From positions 1 to 64,000 of the forward strand of contig NZ_RHOB01000007.1 of assembly GCF_003946085.1 (NCBI RefSeq): a stretch of DNA of 64,000 bases, read 5' to 3'. Position 1 is the first letter of the stretch; each line of letters begins with the position of its first letter. Below the pieces are notes generated by a model. It was not told the DNA's origin and made no database searches. It saw only the letters and a list, made by a program, of their open reading frames with translations. The DNA is from Levilactobacillus angrenensis. GTDB taxonomy: Bacteria; Bacillota; Bacilli; Lactobacillales; Lactobacillaceae. A program made the position numbers and the translations under genes. Positions 51,213 to 60,515 of the stretch are shown piece by piece.

Positions 51213-52961
51213 ATGGCTTATCAAGCACTTTACCGGGTTTGGCGGCCCCAACGATTTGAGGATATGATTGGGCAAGAAGTCATTACCCGGACCTTGAAGA
51301 ACGCCATTACGACGAATCAGATCAGCCACGCTTATCTTTTTGCGGGTCCCCGGGGAACTGGGAAGACCTCGGCAGCCAAGATTTTTGCCAAGGCCATCAA
51401 CTGCCATCATCAACAAGATGGCGAGCCCTGCAACGAATGTGAGACCTGTAAGGCCATTACGGCGGGGACTTTAAACGATGTCATCGAAATCGATGCCGCC
51501 TCGAACAACGGGGTCGAAGAGATTCGTGACATCCGGGACAAGGTCAAGTATGCGCCCACGGTTGCCGACTACAAGGTCTACATCATTGATGAAGTGCACA
51601 TGCTGTCGACGGGGGCGTTTAACGCCCTACTGAAAACGTTGGAAGAGCCACCGGCTAACGTGATCTTTATCCTGGCGACCACGGAACCCCACAAGATTCC
51701 CGCCACGATTATTTCTCGGACCCAGCGATTTGATTTCAAACGCATCGCGGCCAATGACAGCTACAATCGGATGATCTACATTCTGGATCAAAAGGGCGTC
51801 ACCTACGACGAGCAGGCCGTGAAGGTGATTGCCAAAGCAGCCGAAGGGGGAATGCGGGATGCGTTGAGTATCCTGGATCAGGCGTTGTCCTTTGGCGATA
51901 ACGAAATTACCCTGGATAATGCGCTGCTCGTGACGGGGAGTGTGACCCACGAACTGTTGGCTACCTACGTGCAACAGGTGCTGGGCGGCGACACCAAGGC
52001 GGCCTTAGCGACGTTGCAGTCCGTGTTGGAAGCCGGTAAGGACGCGGAGCGCTTCACTGAAGACCTGATCAGCTATGCCCGGGACCTGCTATTGTACCAA
52101 CAGGCGCCACAGCTAGTTGAAGAAGCCGAGATGGGTAGCGTCAGCGAGGACTTCCAGCAACTGGCCAAGCAGACGCCAGCGCAAACGATGTACGCAATGA
52201 TCAACGAACTCAATGCGATTCAGCAGCAGATGCGTTTCACTACGCACCCGGACGTTTATTTGGAAATCTTGACCATTAAATTGGCCGAGATTGGCCGGCA
52301 AAATGGGGCGCCGCAAGCGACACCTAGCGCGACTCCAACTGCGGCGGCTGCGACACCGAGTGCGCCGGCGGCTAGTTCATTAGCATTGACGGCCTTGCAA
52401 CACGAGGTCGATCAACTGAAGAGCACGGTCAAGCAATTAGAGCAGACACCGGTCGCGGCGAAACCAGCGGCTAAACCGCGAATGACGAAGAAGGCGCCCG
52501 CCAAGGAAGTCAACTTGGCTAAAATCTATCCGGTCTTGGGCGCCGCTACCCGCGAGAAGCTCAATCAACTCCAAGAAGTCTGGCCAGACGTGCTGGATAG
52601 CCTGTCGATCACGCAACGCGCGGTCATGAAGGTCTCCCAACCGGTCGCTGCGGCCGATTCAGGGGTGATTGTCGCCTTTGACTACGCCTTCTTGTATCAA
52701 CGAGCCACGTCTGATCATGAATTGACGGACGCGTTGGAGAACGGCTTAGACCGGATGATTGGCACGGCGTTACCCGTCGTGTTTGTGCCGAAGGAGGATT
52801 GGCCAGTGATCCGGAAGAATTATTTGACAGCCCACAAGGATGAGCTGCAGAATAATCACGCCGGGGCGGCGGAAGAACCCGCCAAACCAGCGGCCAATCC
52901 GGTCGTCACTAAGGCCGAAGAATTATTTGGTAAAGATGTTGTTGATGTGAAAAACGATTAA
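51213..52961 (+). CDS. dnaX: DNA polymerase III subunits gamma/tau
   Basis: 582 residues; AAA+ clamp loader subunit. Walker A FAGPRGTGKTSAAK (about 43-56), four zinc Cys (C-x8-CNECETC), Walker B YIIDEVHML and sensor LATTEPHKIPATIISRTQ. The tau C-terminal part has a Pro/Ala-rich linker (about 370-400) and the domain that binds the polymerase. AAAGGAA precedes the ATG. First gene of dnaX–ebfC–recR–yaaL, with gaps of 22, 21 and 14 bases. Confidence 0.97.
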   Translation: MAYQALYRVWRPQRFEDMIGQEVITRTLKNAITTNQISHAYLFAGPRGTGKTSAAKIFAKAINCHHQQDGEPCNECETCKAITAGTLNDVIEIDAASNNGVEEIRDIRDKVKYAPTVADYKVYIIDEVHMLSTGAFNALLKTLEEPPANVIFILATTEPHKIPATIISRTQRFDFKRIAANDSYNRMIYILDQKGVTYDEQAVKVIAKAAEGGMRDALSILDQALSFGDNEITLDNALLVTGSVTHELLATYVQQVLGGDTKAALATLQSVLEAGKDAERFTEDLISYARDLLLYQQAPQLVEEAEMGSVSEDFQQLAKQTPAQTMYAMINELNAIQQQMRFTTHPDVYLEILTIKLAEIGRQNGAPQATPSATPTAAAATPSAPAASSLALTALQHEVDQLKSTVKQLEQTPVAAKPAAKPRMTKKAPAKEVNLAKIYPVLGAATREKLNQLQEVWPDVLDSLSITQRAVMKVSQPVAAADSGVIVAFDYAFLYQRATSDHELTDALENGLDRMIGTALPVVFVPKEDWPVIRKNYLTAHKDELQNNHAGAAEEPAKPAANPVVTKAEELFGKDVVDVKND

Positions 52962-52983
52962 AACCTTGAAAGGATGACGAACA

Positions 52984-53301
52984 ATGCGGAACATGGGTAA
53001 TATGGGTAGTATGATGAAACAAATGCGGCAAATGCAAAAGAAGATGGCTGAGGATCAAGCCAACTTGAATGCGCAGACCTTCACCGGCGTCTCACCAGAT
53101 AGTATGGTCCAAGCGACCTTTACTGGGGAACGGAAGATGACCGACCTGACCATCAAGCCAGAAGCCATCGACCCCGACGATCCCGACATGTTGGCCGACT
53201 TAGTCTTAGCCGCTGTCAACGATGCCTTGGACCAAGTGGAAACGGCGACGAAACAATCCTTAGGGAAGTACACACAAGGCATGAACATTCCCGGGATGTA
53301 A
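52984..53301 (+). CDS. ebfC: YbaB/EbfC-family nucleoid-associated protein
   Basis: 105 residues: Met/Gln-rich N-terminal helix ([18 protein letters not shown]), the conserved [37 protein letters not shown] core and a Gly/Met-rich tail. Binds DNA as a dimer. Between dnaX and recR as in most bacteria. AAAGGATG precedes the ATG. Confidence 0.96.
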   Translation: MRNMGNMGSMMKQMRQMQKKMAEDQANLNAQTFTGVSPDSMVQATFTGERKMTDLTIKPEAIDPDDPDMLADLVLAAVNDALDQVETATKQSLGKYTQGMNIPGM

Positions 53302-53322
53302 TTTAGAAAGGACGTTGAGACC

Positions 53323-53922
53323 ATGCAATATCCAGAACCGATTGCGCAGCTGATCGACAGCTACATGAAGCTGCCGGGCATCGGCCAAAAGTCAGCGACG
53401 CGGCTGGCCTTCTTCACGATTGATATGCAAGAAGATGACGTTAAGGCGTTTTCTAAAGCGCTGGTCTCAGCTAAAAAGGACCTGCATTTTTGCTCGATCT
53501 GTGGCAACATCACGGAGAGTGACCCGTGCACCATTTGCGCTGATAAGACGCGGGACCAGACCCACGTGTTAGTGGTCGAACAGGCCAAGGACATCATGGT
53601 CATGGAAAAGATGAAGGAATACCACGGCCTGTATCACGTTTTGCACGGGGTCATGTCGCCCATCGAGGGCAAGGGCCCAGAAGACCTGAACATCACCAGC
53701 CTGATCAACCGGCTACAGAGCAATCCCGCTATCAAGGAAGTCATCATCGCCACGAACGCGACGCCAGAAGGGGAAGCCACGGCGATGTACTTGTCACGGT
53801 TGATCAAGCCGGCGGGAATCAAGGTAACCCGCTTAGCTCACGGTTTGTCCGTGGGGAGCGACATTGAATACGCGGATGAGATGACCCTGTTTAAGGCGGT
53901 TGAAGGCCGGACGGAAATGTAA
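53323..53922 (+). CDS. recR: Recombination mediator protein RecR
   Basis: 199 residues: helix-hairpin-helix ([16 protein letters not shown]), four-Cys zinc finger ([16 protein letters not shown], about 54-69), Toprim domain with [17 protein letters not shown] and C-terminal Walker-B-like region ([22 protein letters not shown]). Works with RecO and RecF to load RecA on gaps. AAAGGACG precedes the ATG. Confidence 0.97.
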   Translation: MQYPEPIAQLIDSYMKLPGIGQKSATRLAFFTIDMQEDDVKAFSKALVSAKKDLHFCSICGNITESDPCTICADKTRDQTHVLVVEQAKDIMVMEKMKEYHGLYHVLHGVMSPIEGKGPEDLNITSLINRLQSNPAIKEVIIATNATPEGEATAMYLSRLIKPAGIKVTRLAHGLSVGSDIEYADEMTLFKAVEGRTEM

Positions 53923-53936
53923 GGAGGGGCTTGGGC

Positions 53937-54188
53937 ATGTTTGGACGAAAGAAACGGCAACTCTCACGGTTAAAGGCAGTTTATGATGACCAATTACTGG
54001 TGACCATTGATAACGCCAAGGATCGTTGGGACCACGCCAAACAAACGGAAGAAGCCATTGCGGATGCCGATAATCAAATGACGGCCAACACGGCGTTAGC
54101 ACGACAAACGTACCTCTTCTTGTACCGCGAAGCACGGCGGCGTCAAGTGAAAGGCAAGCACATTTCCGCGGCAGTATTTCGAGATTAG
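53937..54188 (+). CDS. yaaL: YaaL-family small protein (DUF2508)
   Basis: 83 residues, highly charged, mostly helical: MFGRKKRQLSRLKAVYDDQLL, then DRWDHAKQTEEAIADADNQMTANTALARQTYLFLYREARRRQVKGKHISAAVF. Family of unknown function always found after recR in Firmicutes. ATG at 53937 follows AAGGAGGGG. No membrane segment. Confidence 0.9.
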   Translation: MFGRKKRQLSRLKAVYDDQLLVTIDNAKDRWDHAKQTEEAIADADNQMTANTALARQTYLFLYREARRRQVKGKHISAAVFRD

Positions 54189-54338
54189 CTGAATACCAAG
54201 TAGGGGCGGACTAGAAGTGGTTTTCTGGTGCGCCTTTTGCTTGTGATGGAGCGGCGCGTCTTCGCGTGGACAAAACTAACGGGAAGCCGGCGCGGCAATA
54301 GACATCAATTCTGAATTCAAGTACAATGTAACTATCAA

Positions 54339-54805
54339 GCTAAAGATTGAAAGATAAAAATCAGTTGATCATGCGACTCATGTGTTAAGTCTGATCGTCC
54401 ATGGTTTTGTAGCGTGAACTGGCCGCCTACCGTTCGTCAAAGATGGGTTGGAACGCGGTGGGCGGACCGGTCGAGCCAAAGTGCGGTCTCGACCTCGCTT
54501 TGAGCCGAAAACCACGTCTCAAAGACGCCAGTTCCCTAAACGCCCAAGACCGCCGTTAAGGGAACTCCCACGGCTGAACCCATATTTGACGAACTCTCGG
54601 CTACAAGACTGATAGTCAGCAACGGTTAGTTTAATTCGCGATAACAACTGATTTGTCAGTTGTCTTGGGGTTAACGTCGTATTTCGGATAGCTACCAATT
54701 TGCCGGAATCCCTGACTGACGCAGGCTCCTGGTTTCGCTGATTTTAGTGGACAGAATACTGACGTTTCAAGAAGTAACGCGTTAATTTTGCTTTCAATAC
54801 TTTAG
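54339..54805 (-). repeat. MITE-like dispersed element, most complete copy (copy H)
   Basis: Left end GCTAAAGATTGAAAG (54339-54353) and right end CTTTCAATACTTTAG (54791-54805) are inverted repeats with one indel. TATCAA flanks it on both sides (54333-54338 and 54806-54811), as a 6-bp target duplication would. Inside, in minus orientation: GTCCACTAAAATCAGCG, CCTGCGTCAGTCAGGGATTCC, GTTGCTGACTATCAG, GAGAGTTCGTCAAATATGGG, GCGTCTTTGAGACG and ACGAACGGTAGGCGGCCAG. The CACAGCTGGCTCC block of other copies is absent. No transposase is encoded. Confidence 0.75.
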
Positions 54806-54829
54806 TATCAAACAAAAATGGGGTCGAGT

Positions 54830-55474
54830 ATGTTGTCAGGAACGTTTATTAGTTTTGAAGGACCCGACGGCGCCGGGAAGACCAGCGCGCTGCAGGCCAT
54901 TACCGCAGAAATCGCGCCTGCCTTGGGCGACCGGTTGACGATTACCAGAGAACCGGGGGGCAATCCCATTTCCGAGAGCATTCGGTCAATCATTTTAGAC
55001 CGGGCCAATACGGCGATGGATTACCGAACGGAAGCCCTCTTGTATGCGGCAGCGCGGCGGCAGCACTTGGCCCAAACGATTCTCCCTGCATTAGCGGCGG
55101 ACAAATTGGTGCTTTGCGACCGTTACGTCGATAGTTCGGTGGCCTACCAAGGGGCCGGACGAGAAATCGGGGAGGCAGCGGTTGCCCAAATGAATGAGTT
55201 CGCGACCGATGGGTTACTACCGGAGCTCACGATTTACTTTGATGTGCCGGCTGAGGTCGGCCTGCGCCGCATTCAAGCACACCGTGACCCGCAAAAGGTC
55301 GATCGGCTCGATGTCGAACAGACGGCCTTTCATGACCGGGTCCGGGCGGCTTATTTGAAGCTACAAGCTGCGCACCCCGACCGCATTAAATTGATCGACG
55401 CCACGCAGGACCCGGCCACTGTGGTCGCGCAGTCCTTGGCTTTGATCAAACAGACCGCACACGCTTACTTTTAA
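54830..55474 (+). CDS. tmk: Thymidylate kinase
   Basis: 214 residues, P-loop kinase making dTDP from dTMP. Walker A FEGPDGAGKTSAL (about 9-21), the DR(Y/H) motif CDRYVDSSVAYQGAGR with lid region, and TREPGGNPISE. The ATG at 54830 lies six bases after a GGGG; an earlier in-frame ATG at 54818 has no SD. It begins 25 bases after repeat copy H, so its promoter may come from, or be displaced by, the element. Starts tmk–yaaQ–holB–yabA–rsmI. Confidence 0.94.
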   Translation: MLSGTFISFEGPDGAGKTSALQAITAEIAPALGDRLTITREPGGNPISESIRSIILDRANTAMDYRTEALLYAAARRQHLAQTILPALAADKLVLCDRYVDSSVAYQGAGREIGEAAVAQMNEFATDGLLPELTIYFDVPAEVGLRRIQAHRDPQKVDRLDVEQTAFHDRVRAAYLKLQAAHPDRIKLIDATQDPATVVAQSLALIKQTAHAYF

Positions 55475-55485
55475 CATCGGCATAA

Positions 55486-55830
<345 letters not shown>

Positions 55831-55839
55831 GGGGTCAAG

Positions 55840-56853
55840 ATGAGCGAAGAATCCGTGGTGGCCACGGCCCAACGGCTGCAGCCGCAACTCGTGAGCCATT
55901 TTATGCAGTTAATTCAAACCAATCATTTGGCACACGCGTACCTGTTTAACGGCGCGGATGGGACCGGCCGGCAGGAAGTCGCGCGGACCATTGCCATGCG
56001 GTTATTTTGCCAAAACGTTACCGCTGACGGGATGCCGTGTGGTCAATGCGCGGAGTGCCGTCGCATCATGGCGGGGGACCATCCCGACGTGGTCAGCGTC
56101 GTTCCCGACGGCCAACGCATCAAGGTCGACCAAGTCCGCTATCTCAAGGCGGAATTCACCAAGAGTGCGGTGGAGGGCAATCAAAAGATCTTCATCGTCG
56201 ATCAGGTCGACCGGATGACGACGGGGGCGGCCAACAGCCTGCTGAAATTCATTGAAGAACCCGTAGGCAATACGGTCGCACTGTTATTAACTGCCAACAA
56301 GAATTTGATTTTGCCCACGATTTTGTCACGGACGCAAATCGTGGACTTCATCAAGGTCGCGCCCCAAGCGCTGACCACGGCGCTGGCGCAAGCGGGCATC
56401 GTGCCCAGTCAACGCTACCTGTTGACCACGTTGACGGAGAGTGTCAGTGCGGCCCAAGATCTAGTGGCCGACGACTGGCTGGCCAATGCGCAAACGGCGG
56501 TCGGCCAGTGGTTTACGGCTTGCTGCGACCGTGATGAACGGGCCTTTGTGCGGGTCCAAACGGAACTCGTGCCCCTCGGTAGTAATCGGGACCGTCAAGG
56601 CGTGGTTCTCGACATGGTCGTTCAGGTCTGGCACGACGCCTTGCGCCAACAGGCCAACACCATCGACCCGGCCGACCTGGCTTATCCGCAGGTGGCCCAA
56701 GTCAGCCAGCGGGTGGCCCAACAATTGTCGATCGACCGGCTGGTCAACATCATGACCGAAACGTTGGCGACACGCGGCCAATTAGCCGGCAACCTGAATT
56801 TTCAAGCAATTTTAGAAGCCTTAACGTTACAGATTCTGGCGCAGATGCGCTAA
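55840..56853 (+). CDS. holB: DNA polymerase III subunit delta'
   Basis: 337 residues, AAA+ clamp loader subunit: AYLFNGADGTGRQEVARTIA (degenerate P-loop, as usual), zinc Cys in CQNVTADGMPCGQCAECRRI, VDQVDRMTTGAANSLLKFIEEP and the SRTQ sensor. Forms the clamp loader with DnaX and HolA. Starts ten bases after yaaQ behind GGGGG. Confidence 0.95.
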   Translation: MSEESVVATAQRLQPQLVSHFMQLIQTNHLAHAYLFNGADGTGRQEVARTIAMRLFCQNVTADGMPCGQCAECRRIMAGDHPDVVSVVPDGQRIKVDQVRYLKAEFTKSAVEGNQKIFIVDQVDRMTTGAANSLLKFIEEPVGNTVALLLTANKNLILPTILSRTQIVDFIKVAPQALTTALAQAGIVPSQRYLLTTLTESVSAAQDLVADDWLANAQTAVGQWFTACCDRDERAFVRVQTELVPLGSNRDRQGVVLDMVVQVWHDALRQQANTIDPADLAYPQVAQVSQRVAQQLSIDRLVNIMTETLATRGQLAGNLNFQAILEALTLQILAQMR

Positions 56854-56882
56854 AACTAGTCAGCATTGGAGGGGTGGCAACT

Positions 56883-57221
56883 TTGGATAAAGAAGCGCTT
56901 TACGATCAGTTTAAAAGTCTTGAGGGCCAGCTACAGCAGATGCTTGCCCAATTTTCTGACTTACAAACGCAGATGACGCAGGTGTTTGAACAAAACGCCG
57001 AGCTGGAAATCGAGAATCAACATTTACGCGAGTTGGTCCGCGAATTACAAAAGACGCTGCCGGAAGACCCGGAGACCCCCCAAGGCCTCTCAAAGTCCCG
57101 ACAGATTCTGGAAAAACTTTACGAGGAAGGCTTTCACGTGTGCCGCGAATTTTACGGAACCCGGCGCAAGCAAGATGAAGAGTGTGCCTTTTGTCTGGAA
57201 GTTATTTATCGCGATCAGTAG
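56883..57221 (+). CDS. yabA: Replication initiation control protein YabA
   Basis: 112 residues: N-terminal coiled-coil tetramerisation helix (about 5-60; LYDQFKSLEGQLQQMLAQFSDLQTQMTQVFEQNAELEIEN) and a C-terminal zinc domain with HVCREFYG and CAFCLEV (His-Cys and CxxC). Bridges DnaA and DnaN to limit initiation. TTG at 56883 is chosen since GGAGGGG lies about eight bases upstream; a GTG three codons earlier is too close to the SD. Confidence 0.93.
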   Translation: MDKEALYDQFKSLEGQLQQMLAQFSDLQTQMTQVFEQNAELEIENQHLRELVRELQKTLPEDPETPQGLSKSRQILEKLYEEGFHVCREFYGTRRKQDEECAFCLEVIYRDQ

Positions 57222-57235
57222 GAGGACCCAACTTG

Positions 57236-58117
57236 ATGGAACGAACACGCAGTTTTAAGACCGAGGCGCAGGGGCATTTGTATTTGGTACCCACGCCCAT
57301 CGGTAATTTAGACGACATGACTTTTCGGGCCGTGAAGACGTTAAAAGCCGTCGACCTGATTGCTGCCGAAGATACGCGTAACACGCAGAAATTATTAAAT
57401 CATTTTGAAATTACGACTAAACAAATCAGCTTTCACGAACACAACACCCAGGAGCGGATTCCCCAGTTGGTGGCCAAGCTGCAACAGGGATTAGACATTG
57501 CCCAGGTCAGCGACGCGGGGATGCCGTCCATTTCGGATCCCGGCCATGAACTGGTCAACGCTTGTATCGCCGCGCACATTCCAGTCGCGCCGTTGCCCGG
57601 GGCCAATGCGGGCTTGACGGCGCTGATTGCGTCGGGGTTGGCGCCGCAGCCATTTTATTTTTACGGCTTTTTGGACCGCAAGCCCAAGGATCAACGGGCT
57701 GAAATCGAGGGCTTGGCCCAGCGGCCAGAGACCTTGATCTTCTATGAAGCGCCGCACCGGCTGAAGAAGACCTTACAAAACCTGGCGATGGGCTTTGGGG
57801 ATGACCGGCCCGCCGTGTTGTGCCGGGAATTAACGAAGCGCTACGAAGAGTTCTTGCGGGGCACGTTAGCGGAGTTGGCCGAATGGGCCGCCACCGATAC
57901 CGTGCGCGGCGAGTTCGTCGTGCTGGTCGGCGGTAATCCTGCGCCAACCACGACCGCCACCACTGCTGTGGACCTCAGCGAACCCGTTGAAGTCCAAGTC
58001 GACCGGTTGATTGCGGCGGGGGAAAAGCCCAACGCTGCCATCAAAGAGGTCGCCAACCTGCGGGGGGTCAAGAAACAAGCAATTTATAACACTTATCATC
58101 ATTTAGACAAGGAGTGA
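57236..58117 (+). CDS. rsmI: 16S rRNA (cytidine-2'-O)-methyltransferase RsmI
   Basis: 293 residues, tetrapyrrole-methylase fold. YLVPTPIGNLDDMTFRAVKTLKAVDLIAAEDTRNT (about 18-52), VSDAGMPSISDPG and VAPLPGANAGLTAL mark the SAM site, FYEAPHRLKKTL the catalytic region. Methylates C1402. GGAGGA precedes the ATG at 57236; a TTG directly before it is possible. The stop overlaps the next reading frame. Confidence 0.95.
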   Translation: MERTRSFKTEAQGHLYLVPTPIGNLDDMTFRAVKTLKAVDLIAAEDTRNTQKLLNHFEITTKQISFHEHNTQERIPQLVAKLQQGLDIAQVSDAGMPSISDPGHELVNACIAAHIPVAPLPGANAGLTALIASGLAPQPFYFYGFLDRKPKDQRAEIEGLAQRPETLIFYEAPHRLKKTLQNLAMGFGDDRPAVLCRELTKRYEEFLRGTLAELAEWAATDTVRGEFVVLVGGNPAPTTTATTAVDLSEPVEVQVDRLIAAGEKPNAAIKEVANLRGVKKQAIYNTYHHLDKE

Positions 58118-58122
58118 CCCAG

Positions 58123-58863
58123 GTGGCTGCTAATGAATTTACTGAACCACACCGCGTCGTCTACTACGAAGCGGACGATACCGGCCATTTAACGCTGGCC
58201 ATGCTGATCAACCTGTTCGTGCTGGTCTCTGAAGACCAAAACGACGCGTTGGGATTGACGACTGAATTCGTGCAGTCCCACCGGGTGGGGTGGGTCGTCA
58301 CGCAGTATCACCTGCAAATCACCGCGTTACCCAAGACCGGTGATCAGGTTCAATTGAAAACGCGGGCGACGTCTTACAACAAATACTTCGCGTACCGGGA
58401 ATACTGGCTGTTAGATATGGCCGGTAACCAGTTGGCCTATGGTGAGGGTATTTGGGTCACGATGAGCTACGCCACTCGTAAGATTGCGACGATTCCCGCC
58501 GAGGTCATGGCGCCGTATCAATCTACCCAGTCGGTGCGCTTACCGCGGTTACCGCGGCCCGACCGGCTGACTGCCACGGACCTACCAACTAAGCCGTACA
58601 CGGTGCGGTATTTTGATATTGACGGCAACGGACACGTGAACAACGCCCACTACTTTGATTGGATGCTCGACGTGTTACCCGCCGATTTCTTACGGCACCA
58701 TCAGCCGGCAGACGTCCGGATCCGGTTTGAAAATGAAGTGACCTATGGCGAACCGGTGACGAGCAGTTATGATTTGCCCGCTGAAACGTTGACCTCGCAA
58801 CACTTAGTTCAACGTGACGACGTGGTTGCGGCTAAGGCGACCATCCAATGGCAGGAACGCTAA
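58123..58863 (+). CDS. Acyl-ACP thioesterase
   Basis: 246 residues, double hot-dog fold (FatA/B family). FTEPHRVVYYEADDTGHLTLAMLINLF begins the first domain; the second starts KPYTVRYFDIDGNGHVNNAHYFDWMLD with the catalytic N-x-H-x-x-N region. Releases fatty acids from acyl-ACP, a common single gene in lactobacilli. GTG at 58123 lies nine bases after AAGGAG; an earlier GTG at 58114 overlaps that SD. Translationally close to rsmI. Confidence 0.92.
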   Translation: MAANEFTEPHRVVYYEADDTGHLTLAMLINLFVLVSEDQNDALGLTTEFVQSHRVGWVVTQYHLQITALPKTGDQVQLKTRATSYNKYFAYREYWLLDMAGNQLAYGEGIWVTMSYATRKIATIPAEVMAPYQSTQSVRLPRLPRPDRLTATDLPTKPYTVRYFDIDGNGHVNNAHYFDWMLDVLPADFLRHHQPADVRIRFENEVTYGEPVTSSYDLPAETLTSQHLVQRDDVVAAKATIQWQER

Positions 58864-59008
58864 CAGATTTTGAAACAGATTAAGCAGGTAAGGTGTCGCC
58901 ACCGGTCTTTTGTGGTAGTATAGTAAACTGATAAAGACAGTAAACGGCCGCAATGACCGGGACTGAGTCTTACCTGGTGAAGCAAAGTGAAGGGGAACGC
59001 AAGCAAAT

Positions 59009-59734
59009 ATGAAGATTTTAGCAATTGATACATCGAATCGACCGTTGAGTGTGGCCGTCTTGGATGACGACACGGTGTTGGCGGCCATTACGGTCACCGT
59101 CCACCAAAAACACGCGGAATACCTCTTACCCGAGATTGAACGATTACTGGCGATGGCGGACCTCAAGCCGACTGACTTGGACCGCGTTGTCGTGGCAGCG
59201 GGCCCCGGTTCGTATACAGGCATTCGAATTGCCGTGACCACGGCCAAGACGTTAGCGGCCACGCTGGACATTGACCTGGTCGCCGTATCCAGCTTGGAAA
59301 CGCTAGCGGCCAACGTTCCCGTCGAAGGGGCTTTAGTGGCACCCATGTTTGATGCGCGGAATCAAAATGTGTTCGCCGGCTTGTACCGCATTGCCGGGGG
59401 CGTACCCACGCCCGTGATTGCGGATGCTCATACCAACATCACCGATTTCTTAAAAGCCGTCACTGAATACGCCGAACCGGTCTGGTTTTTAGGGGATGCC
59501 AATCACTTTGCGGACCTGATCAGTACGACCGTTTCGGCCGCGACGCCACGCATCAGTTCTTGGTTGAACCTGCCCCAAGTCGCGACGATTGGGCTACTGG
59601 GCCAACAGTTAGATCCTGTGGCTGATGTGGACCGGTTCGTACCCAATTATTTACGTCTGACCCAAGCCGAGGCCGAATGGCAGGCTAAGAACCCAAACAA
59701 GAAGGATACCGAATCATATGTTGAAAAAATTTAA
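59009..59734 (+). CDS. tsaB: tRNA threonylcarbamoyladenosine biosynthesis protein TsaB
   Basis: 241 residues, ASKHA fold: MKILAIDTSNRPLSVAVLDDD (phosphate 1 loop) and VVAAGPGSYTGIRIAVTTAKTLA (about 62-84, the TsaB/TsaD signature). Scaffold of the t6A complex with TsaD and TsaE. GAAGGGG precedes the ATG by about ten bases. It overlaps rimI by 17 bases and is followed by tsaD, a conserved cluster. Confidence 0.95.
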   Translation: MKILAIDTSNRPLSVAVLDDDTVLAAITVTVHQKHAEYLLPEIERLLAMADLKPTDLDRVVVAAGPGSYTGIRIAVTTAKTLAATLDIDLVAVSSLETLAANVPVEGALVAPMFDARNQNVFAGLYRIAGGVPTPVIADAHTNITDFLKAVTEYAEPVWFLGDANHFADLISTTVSAATPRISSWLNLPQVATIGLLGQQLDPVADVDRFVPNYLRLTQAEAEWQAKNPNKKDTESYVEKI

Positions 59735-60308
59735 AGTCTGGTATAAAAATATCTTTGGCAGCCGCCGAGAACTGGTGCGCGAGGAGGCCATGGACGTGAA
59801 AAACCACCGGGTCGATATCCGGGAGGTCACGTACTTCGTCGCCAAAGCGCTCTTTACCGATATCCCAGAAATGATTGAGATTGAACGGGCGGTTTATGCC
59901 GGCAAGGCGCCTTGGGATTCGACGGCCTTTGCCAATGAATTGCGACGCGAAAAGGACCGGTTGTACCTGGTTATTCGTAAGGAAGACAAACTACTGGCTT
60001 TCATCGGCAGTACGTTTGATGAACGGACGCGGGATGCCCACATCACCAATATTGCGGTGGTACCGGAATACCAAAACCGCGGCCTCGGCCGGTTCCTGCT
60101 AGAAACCATGATTAAAAAGGCCCGTAAGTTGAATTACAAGTCAGTTAGTCTAGAGGTCCGGGTGTCCAATCAAAATGCCCAGAAGCTCTACCGCGACTTG
60201 GACTTTGAACAAACGGGAATCAAGCGGGGATATTACTTCGGTGACCACGAAGACGCAGCGGATATGACGTTGTATTTGGCTGAGGATTCAGCTGCGGATG
60301 ACGAGTAG
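59718..60308 (+). CDS. rimI: Ribosomal protein S18-alanine N-acetyltransferase RimI
   Basis: 196 residues: GNAT domain from about residue 33 (VDIREVTYFVAKALFTDIPEMIEIERAVYAGKAPWDS, HITNIAVVPEYQNRGLGRFLLE acetyl-CoA loop, VSLEVRVSNQNAQKLYRDLDFEQTGIKRGYY). It carries about 30 extra basic residues at its N-terminus compared with the usual 145-150 residue RimI; an internal ATG at codon 25 (MDVKNHRVDIREV) would give a more typical length. Overlaps tsaB; followed by a terminator over its stop codon. Confidence 0.9.
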   Translation: MLKKFKVWYKNIFGSRRELVREEAMDVKNHRVDIREVTYFVAKALFTDIPEMIEIERAVYAGKAPWDSTAFANELRREKDRLYLVIRKEDKLLAFIGSTFDERTRDAHITNIAVVPEYQNRGLGRFLLETMIKKARKLNYKSVSLEVRVSNQNAQKLYRDLDFEQTGIKRGYYFGDHEDAADMTLYLAEDSAADDE

Positions 60309-60331
60309 GCGCTTCGCCACTCGTTTTTTTC
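60300..60331 (+). terminator. Terminator overlapping the rimI stop
   Basis: ACGAGT-GGCG (60301-60311) pairs with CGCC-ACTCGT (60315-60324), followed by seven Ts. The rimI stop codon lies in the 5' arm. Confidence 0.8.
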
Positions 60332-60361
60332 GTGATTAGACGACTGAAATTGTGCTAGTCG

Positions 60362-60463
60362 GTACCTGTGGCTGCCAGGAGTTCTGCCTGCTATGGGGCT
60401 GGGAACTGTCCGCCTACCGCGGCGCACCAGCCTGGAATTTCGCGCAACGGAAGGCGGCCAATA
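60362..60463 (+). repeat. Dispersed repeat, short copy (copy I)
   Basis: CTGTGGCTGCCAGGAGTTCTGCCTGCTATGGGG-type 5' words, TCCGCCTACCGCGGCGC (about 60409-60425) and, inverted, GCGCAACGGAAGGCGGCC (60442-60459). A collapsed copy in the rimI–tsaD gap. Confidence 0.55.
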
Positions 60464-60515
60464 CGGACACTATCATTGAGAAGAATAAAAACAAAGATCA
60501 AGAATTTTAGAGGGA

